A stretch of 29,849 nt of DNA from Phoronis ovalis (taxonomy: Eukaryota; Phoronida; Phoronidae): positions 1-29,849 of the forward strand of contig JAOXYB010010011.1 of assembly GCA_028565635.1 (NCBI GenBank), in the 5' to 3' direction. The position numbers and the translations under genes were made by a program. This document shows positions 1-10,000 of the stretch, in pieces. The notes below the pieces were generated by a model. That model worked only from the letters and a program-made list of their open reading frames with translations, was not told the origin of the DNA and ran no database searches. The first letter of the stretch is position 1. Each line of letters starts with the position of its first letter.

Positions 1-90
<90 letters not shown>

Positions 91-93
91 TCT
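1..93. repeat. (TC)n microsatellite at window edge
   Basis: The first 93 bases are almost pure TC dinucleotide, with two TG interruptions (the G at about 8 and at about 78). The tract starts at the window edge, so its full length is unknown. It has no visible coding content. Such tracts are common in invertebrate intergenic DNA and often vary in length between individuals. Confidence 0.97.
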
Positions 94-3000
94 AAGACAA
101 CAGGACTTTTAATTAGTAATAAGTACATTTAATATTTGTACTTAAACATTCCAAGTGGTTAAAGTAAATTTGAATTCCACATATTTTATCCGTTGTTCTT
201 ACTTTGCAAGTAATTAAGAACGAAGACTAAATCTGAATATTTTTATGCAAACTTATTTGATTTCTGGGTAAATAACGCCCTGGAACGTGGATTTTATTTC
301 AAAACTTCATACTTTCTTGTACCTCAGTGCGCCAGGACGCCATGATGTACTAATTAAAAACAAGCAATGACTCTTTCTGCAAACAACTAAATTTTGAAAT
401 GTATGTACTTACTTTGTGTAAAAAAGAGTTCATGTGCTTTAAATATTTCATTTGACAATTTGGACGACTAAATATGTTATTAAGTCAATATTTTTTATCA
501 TCTTGTGACTTGACAGCAAAATTGATGAGTTCGTGCCAAACCCGCAAGAACAAGTTTTGGTTGAAAGTAAATTTATATAGTCGTATGTACTGCAACCATA
601 TTAAATAGTTCATTGGAAAAAACGCACATCGTTCTGATATTAACATTTCTCGTTTTATTACAAAGAAAAGGAAAGAGAAAAAATCAAGCTTTTGTTAACA
701 TATATCCAAAAATAATATGTATTTCTTCTGTTTTACAACAATGTACACTCGTGGCATGTTGCTTTAATTTTAATGTATTAATTATGCAAAAAAAAATGGA
801 TAACGAAATAGGTGACACGAGTTTTAAACAAATATAAAAAATAACACGTGTTAACGCACATGTTTTAGAACGTGAAATGATCTTAGAAGTGCATGAATTA
901 TATTATTGTTGCAGAAGTGATAAGAATTTGAATGTAACCCATTATAATGAAATGAAGAAGTGTAAAACATGTGTTATCGGTTGGAAAGTGAAAAATCATG
1001 TTAGTTTATAGATCAGGTCCGAAGGCAATATATAAATGAGGGAAGATGATAATTTTCATTACAATAAGTAAAATATGAATGAAAGGAAATAAAGTTACGA
1101 TAACATTCTAATATGCATGTACACAGAGCTGCAAATTTTTCTTAAGAAAAGTTCTTTAATATTTTAGTAATTTTGTAATGAAAAAGCAAGGTTATTTCAT
1201 AAAAATTGACATTATACAATAGTCCAGGTGTAAACAAAATTTGAGTGCGCACACATTTTCTCTAGTTGACAAAAATGACGCAATTACAATTTCCTATATA
1301 TCATTCGAATTGTAAATGTTCCCAATAAACTCTTGAGATATGTTGAACCCCAAACTATCCTGTCTCCCTTTGAACAATATCAAAGACATAGTTTACAAGT
1401 GGACTCATCAGTAAAGATGTCGTGTAGAGAAACAGAATTTGTAGTATGATCTTGTTAGTTTCATTAACTCTCTAAAGAAAATTTACAAAATGGAAAAAGA
1501 CCCCACAATTTCGCTGCCAGTTCCAATACAATTTCAGAACAAAATTACCTTTAAATATCAAAGTCTGTTGCGGATTAATTAGTATATCTGCTAGATTGGG
1601 ATTTTTTCTTTTTCCAAATTTCAATTGTAAAAATTATAGAGTTTCATTAAAAATCTAACTTAAAATGCCTAACTATCCACAGATAATTTTGAAGAGTTTT
1701 AACCATCACAAATTATAAGTTTTATCCTTTTAAACCAAAATTATCAAAACAATAGAATTGTGTATAAAATTCAATGAAACAATACTATTAAAAATTAGAA
1801 ACTGTAATACATTTTCCACTTGTATCATTTTGAAAAACTGTTTTTCAATTAACACGCTGTACGAAACCTCACGTCCTTTAAATGTTAATCCTTCTTAAAT
1901 CTTATTGCGCAGTTGTGACACAGTGCTGATAATTTATTAACAGATATATGTGTTAATTACTAACTCGTGTAAAAAGCAATAATGTGTTAAGGTCGTAGCT
2001 GTGAACAGCAGGGGACGAGAATAAATGTAGAGCCACACATAGTGAAAAGGAAACGTAATTTGTCATCAACAATATAATAAATTAAATTTATGGTTGTGGT
2101 AAACTTAGATAACCTAAACTGCTGATAAATAAAAAATCTATTCTTTTTAGTACTATAATTGTTTAATTTATTTTGTAACCTAACTGTATGTGTTTCTCGT
2201 TGTCAAGAGAAAAGAAGTGAAAAAGAAAATGGTCGTAATTAACATAGTTATAGTCATATTTCTTAGACATAATGGTTTATAAGCAGATTCTAGTGTTTAT
2301 TTTAGGTGTAAGCAACAAAATTTAATATTTCTAGAAAAAAATAAAGGTCTTCCGTTTTTAATATCTCGAATCATAATTCATTAACTCATAGGTGTTTAAA
2401 TCCGCGTGAAGCGTGAAAAATATTAATTCACTCAAATAATATTTCGAGAATAAATCCATCATCAGTAAAATGGGAGGATTTAAAATTCACAATAATATTA
2501 ATATTATAAGATGTATATTAATTAGTGAAGTAATCTAAATTATTACAAACTCGCAGGTTACAACTCTTTGATATTAACCGAAACTTTTTACTGGTATGTA
2601 CGAATTACTGTAATTAGTTCGTAAAACTTCAGTCAAGCGGAATAAAAAATTAATTCTTTAACATTACGATATCATTTCTGTATAGATGTGATTACGTCGG
2701 GGTAATACGTTTAGAATGATAAATAAGTTTTAAATCCGATGAAAATATATTTCCAAACAATATTTTAAGATATTAGAAATGCATTTATTAAATAACTTGT
2801 CGTAGCATTATTTTGAACGCCAAGCAATTTCTTTTAGTAACACATGCATCGCATTTTTAAATAAAAAAATCCCCATTGTTCGCTAGGCTTTCAGCTATAG
2901 GGTTTAATAACAAAGATTTTGCAAATCCTATTAGACTATTATACTAAGTATTCATGGACACCTTAAGTATAAAACAAACTAACAAAAAATGAAAATATTG

Positions 3001-4180
3001 TCTAAGCTATTATAATTGTTGTTCTGTTTAACTTTGGTTGGCATGTCCTAGGGGTGTCAGTTAAATAAAACTATTCGTTATTAAAATTCCCAAACATCCA
3101 AAGAGCTATGTTCTTGCTACGAGTGATGTTCAGTATCACGTGCTTGAAAGTTCTTGTTTTTTATTGAAACAGCCATAAATTCAAGGTAAAATTTGACAAA
3201 GCACGTGCCATGAAAATGACTCACTATAGAAAATTAGTGCGTTTCTTTCTAATGAGGTACCCATGTAATAAACTTCATAAGGAAAACATAAAACATAAAA
3301 AGAATTCGGTAAGTTGGTGTAAATTATCATGTTTTGCCGAATTGAACAAGGTAAAAGGTTTATCAGGGGTGTACTTAATGAACCGCCATTTGTAATTTTG
3401 ATAATTGTGTTGTAATAGACCCGCACTGCAACTTCACAGGTGAAAAGATTATACCTGGAATTTAAGTAAAATTGAATAAACAGTACTGCGGAGTGTAATG
3501 TACCGTGGTAGAATCATCATGAGTCGAACTAGATAATAGTCTTGAAATAAAGTTACCGAAAATTTTTTATTACTGAGGGTACATATATTATTTTCTGAAA
3601 TTGTTTCAAAAATAAAATCGGTTATAATATCTGTTAATTTCTGAAAATTGTACAATTTTATAATGTGACTTAATTTGCTTCAAAGAGCTTAGTAAAATTC
3701 CCTACAATAGATATTGTCCTAATTAAAAATATTTTTAATCAAAAAAACCGCCAAAAAGCGAAAAACGTCAAAAGCTGTTCATGTAACAGGCATAATGCCA
3801 ATACACTATTAGGACCGGGTATTAGAAAAGGTATTCAATATGGAGTCCAATTCCAAATGTAGTCTTCTGGTTGGATTACCTCAAAATTTAGTTATTCGGG
3901 AAACGCCCTTTCAATATTTTTTGTCTTTTAGTGAATTGTACCATCCATTACTAATGCTGGTTAGTGCAATCCCGGTTGCAGGTGTACTTATCTCGTATCT
4001 GTCAATGAACATTGTACGTGTATATTTGCACTGAAGCCACTAAACAGTCTCCGTGGGGCCTAAGAGGTCGTGTTTGACCAAAGTGTGTGGGACGTTACAC
4101 ATACTTGACTGATCTGTCACCCTGTGTGTTTTTGCTATTGTTTCTGCAAAGTTATGCTTTATTTCTGCTGTTTATCCATG
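94..4180. other. AT-rich upstream flank, no supported gene
   Basis: About 4.1 kb of AT-rich sequence with stops in all frames. The open stretches are short (at most about 81 codons), resemble no family I know and have no paired splice signals. Small points: a 12-bp perfect palindrome at 842-853 centred on the E-box CACGTG, and a single TAATCC word at 1886-1891. Otherwise I see nothing. It is probably intergenic DNA 5' of the Otx gene and may hold distal regulatory sequence. Confidence 0.7.
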
Positions 4181-4303
4181 CAGGCCACTCGTACTGGATT
4201 CGTTTGGCACCTTGTAATTAACAGGCCACTCGTACTGGATTCGTTTGGCACCTTGTAATTAACAGGCCACCCGTACTGGATTCGTTTGGCACCTTGTAAT
4301 TAA
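4181..4303. repeat. 41-bp tandem repeat, three copies
   Basis: Three head-to-tail copies of a 41-base unit start at 4181, 4222 and 4263, each beginning CAGGCCAC and ending TTGTAATTAA. Copies 1 and 2 are identical. Copy 3 differs by one base, C for T at 4271. The unit is less AT-rich than its surroundings. Near-identity implies recent duplication. Since 41 is not a multiple of 3 and there is no open frame, it is not coding. Confidence 0.97.
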
Positions 4304-6180
4304 CGAACAGAACTATAGGAACAAACTACCTAAGAAAACAACGAATATTGACTCAATCACTGAGATATGTAGTGTCAAGATAAAGCACCTGGGAATGGGT
4401 CCCTATCAACAATATTACGCAACAGTTGAGAGAATAGACAGAAATGCATGTTGATATCGAATAGTGACACCTGGACGATCCATAAGGAATCTTCATAATA
4501 TTTGCTTCAGGCATCTGAGAGACTGGCACGTGTTGTTTACCTATGTTACCAGAGGTGGGAAAGTTTTCATATAAACGTGTCGAGGTGGGAATGTTTGTGT
4601 AACGGATAGAGATATATGAAACACAATAAAACGTTTCAATTCATGAAACGACACGCGGTTCCAGGCAATGACTCTTTAAGCATTCTAGAGGCATTTGTCA
4701 AAAGTAAAATATGAATTGCAAATAGAGTAATACTTCTCATATCAGCATTAAAACATTTTTTTGTGTAAAAGTTTTTGAAAAACACTGAGTGCTTATCTGT
4801 GTTGATGCAAAATGAACTTACACAACGATTAAATTTAACCAAAAATTTGACTGTTCTAAATCGTAAATAGTGGTAATAGAAATAAAGAATTTTAGTAAAT
4901 GATTAATGGCATTAACCGAAAACGTAACTATATTTATATACATTTAAATTATTGAATAAAAACAAACCCCTCTACATAAAAGACAAATATTATAATAAAC
5001 CTGACAGCAGAGTATATATAGAATTCAGGAATTGTTTAATGAGATCACAACGCTGCTCTTTATCAGGGTTAGCAGGTTCATTATTGATGGGAAATTTTAT
5101 AGGAATTACAATTTATCTTCTAATTTGATTAGTCAGTTACTAGTTTCTCCGAGATTTTTTAATAGCATTAATAATATTCTTGCACTTTATTTTTTTATAA
5201 TCATTTTACAGTTTTTGATCACCAAAATATTTTTCTTAAATATCTTAGTGCTTTATCTATATTTTCTATCAGTTATTTATAAAGAAGCGTTTTTGATATT
5301 ATACATTTTCTTATTATAACATAGATTAAAAACAATTTTTGTGTCATTAACTCGTGTTTGGATGAGTTCAAAATAGTAGCAACAAAATTCATAGATCCCC
5401 GCGAAGGTTAATTATGAACTAACCTTCCTATTTCCCCGCCTACTTGTTAATGTAAACCGACATACGTTAAAAGCTTGAATTTAAATAAACAAACACCGTT
5501 GTATCACATATTTACTTGGTTAACAAGTAAACTGACATCTATTTACAACTGACCCAAGGTATAGAACAGCTATAGAAGGTTTATGACATTTCGAAACCTT
5601 GTTAATTAAGAACGAATTTATAAGAAATAGGTGGGGAAAAAACAGTTTTGTATCACTGCAATGAAAGGGAAAGAGGTAAGACTAGATTTAATGGTTTATT
5701 TTAGAATGTTTCGTTGTAACGCGGATACCCGGCACAAATGTATATGCAATTAAAGCAACTACATTCTTTTCCCAAACTATTTTTCATTGCAGAAAATCCT
5801 ATAATAGCGAGGCATTTCGTTTTGAAATTATTAGCAAATAAAAGCCAACAGGTTAATGTAGACCAAGCGATGTGTGTTCTGCATATATATTTATAACGGG
5901 AAAGATTCTGAACATTAGTAAAGTTTATTAAGGAGGGATTATCGCTTTGGCCATTATTATTATCTCCAATACATATCTTGTTTAACGCAGTGGCTAATTT
6001 GTCCATAATTCTCTTTAAATTGTTATTAGATCTTTTCAAGAATCACATTTTGTATAAACATTAGAAAAGAGGGATACATTAAAAGTCTCTTGAAAGAAAA
6101 CGTCCAATGTTCTTTTTACGTTGCTTTCTACTTGAGAAAGTTATTTAACCATTGAGATTATGTCTTTCAGTAATTTTCAA
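4304..6180. other. Upstream flank, no supported gene
   Basis: The part from about 4304 to 4620 is less AT-rich. It carries two similar words (GAGGTGGGAA at 4552 and 4582), an imperfect 30-base duplication. The rest is AT-rich. The longest open stretch is 112 codons on the minus strand (5701-6039). It matches nothing I recognise, and one of that length is expected by chance in about 30 kb of this composition. A GGATTA word, the complement of TAATCC, lies at 5936-5941. Confidence 0.6.
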
Positions 6181-6185
6181 TAGGT

Positions 6186-6560
6186 TCATATTATTTGGCT
6201 CATTTGGCAGATATGTCGGCTATTATATCTGTAATCCTCGCTGGGTAATCGACCATTATATAGAATCTTAATCCTCTCAAGGTTCAGGCAGGTGCTCGTT
6301 GGGAATTCATTTGTTAAATGTTGGCTCCCCGCAGCTAACTTTAGGACACATTTCACGTGGGCTGCTGCTAGGAGCCTCTGATTCTCGTTAAGCGTCACTT
6401 TGACACTGCACTGGCTGTCACCCAGAAAACAGGTAAAAGGCGGCGTTCTTTTATATACCGTATAATTAGATGCATTGATTTCGACCCGCTGAGATAATTT
6501 CTCCTCTGTTGGTAGCTCCACTCATTCTTTTGCAACGTTTCTGATTGGTTAATATGGGTA
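6186..6560 (+). promoter_or_regulatory. Putative Otx promoter-proximal or 5' UTR block
   Basis: This block is less AT-rich than its surroundings and lies just 5' of the first coding exon. It contains TAATCC at 6232-6237 and 6269-6274 and the related TAATCG at 6246-6251. It also has CACGTG near 6355, a TATA-like TATATA at 6452-6457 flanked by GC-rich sequence, and an inverted CCAAT box (GATTGG) at 6543-6548. A good splice-donor match, AAACAG|GTAAAA, falls at 6432/6433. The block could therefore be a core promoter, a 5' UTR exon, or both. This is inference from motifs only; no transcript is visible. Confidence 0.4.
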
Positions 6561-6789
6561 TTTATGAGGGTATTATACTTACGGACACTTTGTTTCTCAT
6601 CGAATTTTCTCTCATTGTATTGTTGGATGAACTGATAAGGTGTTTAGTTACAGTTTTTGAATCATTGGATCAGAGTGGTTTACATCAGGCTAAGCTCACA
6701 ATCCATTTATTCATTTATCTACTGTTCCGTGTTTTAATTCGTCTGCGTCATTGTCATCGAGTCAAGTTGATTTAAGGTTGCAGTTTTTT

Positions 6790-6797
6790 TATATAAA
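6790..6797 (+). promoter_or_regulatory. TATA-like box just upstream of the exon 1 ATG
   Basis: TATATAAA lies 33 bases before the candidate start codon at 6831. If used, transcription would begin only a few bases before the ATG and the 5' UTR would be very short. Alternatively the same stretch is the polypyrimidine/AT tract of a splice acceptor ending CATTAG at 6808, which would join a 5' UTR exon or a spliced leader to the ATG. The sequence alone does not decide. Confidence 0.3.
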
Positions 6798-6830
6798 TTC
6801 CACATTAGTTTACGTAACATTTCGTTTAAA

Positions 6831-7028
6831 ATGCTTACGAAGGAAATATATCAACACGTTGACATGGAATCGGATAATAAAGTCATGAAAACAGAAACAC
6901 CGCACTTTCCTGAAAGTCTACCACCAAAGGAAAAAGACAGAATCCATGCTGCTTATCCAATTGATTTCTACAACTATCCAGTGAAAATGAATTCGAATTC
7001 TTACACGGACAGAAAATATGGATATCCG
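6831..7028 (+). CDS. otx: Otx candidate coding exon 1 (N-terminal extension)
   Basis: An ATG with A at -3 opens 66 codons ending at the donor CCG|GTTTGC; read on, the frame hits a stop at 7074-7076. The product is acidic/basic mixed, then rich in Tyr, Asn, Pro and Ser, with no domain I know. It joins exon 2 in phase 0. The donor is weak. A second phase-0 donor exists at 6980/6981 (CCA|GTGAAA), giving 50 codons. A much stronger donor, TTTAAG|GTATAT at 7086/7087, lies beyond the stop and would make this exon non-productive for the Otx frame. The stretch is plausible coding sequence by composition, but I cannot match it to known Otx N-termini. Confidence 0.6.
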
Positions 7029-10000
7029 GTTTGCCTCATTTTTCACTTTTTATATATAACTCCATTTTCTTTATAACTGGTTTAAGGTATATTACGTATT
7101 TCACTAGTGCTAGGTCTAGGGGTCTAGCGCTTGGCCGTAGTGTATGCTGAACAGGCAGTTGGACATTGTCATTACCTAAAGGGTATAAGGTTATACATCG
7201 CAATATCGTGTTGAGCGTTAATATGGACGTAGAAATACATGAATTTTATACCGACTGTGTGGACTGACTGATACTTTGGTGTATTAATGCATTTGTTTGG
7301 GGTCACGAGTTATATAAGCTCATCATATTTGTTATTAAGAATATATAACTTGGTATTCTCCATGCTAGGAGTATTTATAAGGTGTATGATAAGATGGGTC
7401 ACTTCTTATCAATATCTTAGAACGTTTCTACCCTGGTAGTCATACATACAAGGTTATTTAGAACAGTGTGTAGGCGGCCGATACACGATCTGTCGCAGTT
7501 GAAACATATTCGAATTCCTGGGTACGAATCAACGATAAAATATATACGGTTTATGATGCCTGAGAAACAGAATGAAATCAAGATTTAAGAAAACATCAGA
7601 AAATGTTGGTTCTTCAATTTTGCTCTAAAATTAACATTTTTATTTTCAGTTGACTACCGATAACTTCACCGTGGCGCTGTCATCTTATTACCCTTCAATG
7701 GCCAGCATGGCTTATCCTCCGGCAACGAAGATCAGCCCATATTCTGTAAATGGCATCTCCTTAACAACACCGGGATCCATGGACCTCATGCACCCAGCAA
7801 TGGGCTATGGTCAAGGTAACAAGCATTTGCAAATGTTCAACACTCAATGAAAATTCATGTGTCCGGATGTTTCTGGATCATTTTTTTGACAATGTTTAAC
7901 AATAATTTTTAACGCAGTATTTCACACTTTAGTTCCTTGTCTAGTTATAAACCGAGTTTTTAAAATGGAATATAAAAGTAACATGATATAGGAAATTAAT
8001 TTGTGAATTGTATGTAATGAAACGATACTATATGCATTATTAGGATCATATTCTCAATCTATGGCAGCTAGCATTTTTATCCAAATGTATATTTTAATAA
8101 ATTACAAAATTTTTACACATGAAATGTTTATTTTGCCGTATGCGACCTCATATTTATCCACGGCAATAATGGACTTACTGTTTTAATCTGTTTACTTTTT
8201 TGATATTCCCCGGAAGAATCAGTGTTAGAATACTTCAGAATTCATTCATAAAATAAATCCAGACTTTAAATCTATATTTAAAAGATTTAGATAAGAATCT
8301 CTTAAAGGGTCATTAAAGCAATAATATAGTGATATCAACAAAAAAGTAAGCAAAGGTTATTCATGTTATTTTTTTAAAGAATAAGTAGTATGAAAAAATA
8401 CAACTTGTGTGCCTTTTAAATTAATGTAGTTGTGTTTGTAACTATAATAATAGTTTAGTAAAAACATTTATAAAAATTCACAATGGTAGCGGATTTTTAT
8501 CTATCAGCAATTAATTATCACCAATTAGTTGTGTATTGCGATTGCATTTGTTAAATTAGGCGTTGCGTTGAATATTTATCATTATTTAGTAACAAATTTT
8601 GAACATTAACTTATTCCGTTACCATGTATACAGCACATTTTTTCAAAAACAAATTTTATGACTCCCAGTGATAGTACTTCATACAGACCTCACACAGTCA
8701 CTCTGTAATTGATTTTGAAACCGATGGCTCATAATCGATGTTTGTTTCGTGTTATTTTCAATTTCCAAATGACTTCATCAAATGTACCAGAATTAATTAA
8801 TTAAACAAGCTGTGTCATAATACCAACAAATATGAAAACATGTCATAGTCAAGTACAACCATCTTGTTTTGAAGTGAAGAAGCAACATTTTTTTGGGATT
8901 AAAATTATAAATAGCAGTGCAATATGCTTCACACTGAAATGAAACAAACATAATTTAAAAATTCCTGCCACTGAAAAGTGTGAATTATGCAGGGTACCTT
9001 TTGAGAAACAAACATTATCGCAATAACAGAGCGGCGTATGCTGTAAGTTTTAAAATAGGTTGCACAGAGAATACTGTGATAACAGTCTCTGTCACAAAAC
9101 GACCACGTAGGTCTTCTTCACATATTGTCCTTATTTGTTGATCACCTTTCAAATATACTGTGCTTAATATTTCTAAATCAATTCATCCTCGAAATTTTGG
9201 TAGACAGTCTCAAGATCGCCTGCCTTTTATAAAACTGTAATGAAGCTTGTATTGGATAGTTTTCAAACATTCAATACACCGATTGTAATCAAGAGATGAA
9301 GATATATTCCATAAAATAGACTTTAGGCTTAGTCCTTCCTAATACTATCCAAAATCCAATTTATTTGACACCAAATATCAAAACATCTTTGCACATTTTG
9401 AAAAAATTATCCATCTTTCTTTTATAAGAAAAATATTTCAAGAACCACTTAGTGGAATGCCGTTTGAAATAGCAAATTGAAAAAAAGGAATTCCCTTAAT
9501 AAAAATAATATAAAAGTATTCTATAATTGGTTTAGCATGTCCTTAACTTTTGAAATTACAAACTATATCAAATAAATGTTCAAAAACATGTTGATTTTTT
9601 CATTAAAAATAAACGAATTATTATAGGCTCAAATTTGCTCTTATTTAAATTTTAGTCTTTATACTTATCACTTTATGTAATTAGTAAGTCTACCAACGGA
9701 AGGCAGTTTTTCTATTATCATTTATTTTATTTTTAATATTTCCTGTTAACTATGTGTGGCGACTACCTGTCAAATCAAAGATGGCCGTCGGCTATTTACA
9801 TACAAAGCTATGCGCGGATTCTATGCACTTGCTGTATTTGTGAACCATATAGAAATTACACATTGGACACATTTAAATATTCGCAGAATAATGTCCACAT
9901 CCGTTTTATTACGTAACTAAATGCATTTATTGTTAAGTATGTTTACTTTGCATAATTGTCGTGCTTGAAGGTTTTAGTGGTTTCAGAAATGAAAACAGGA

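Noticed and set aside
3840-4034. 64-codon open frame starting at an ATG
   Set aside because: Hydrophobic stretch only, no family resemblance, chance length.
5701-6039. 112-codon minus-strand open frame
   Set aside because: No recognisable family and no promoter or poly(A) context. By a rough stop-frequency estimate about one such frame is expected by chance.
6186-6521. 111-codon minus-strand open frame opposite the putative Otx promoter
   Set aside because: No family match. The region is better explained as promoter or 5' UTR on the other strand, and its lower AT content alone lengthens open frames.
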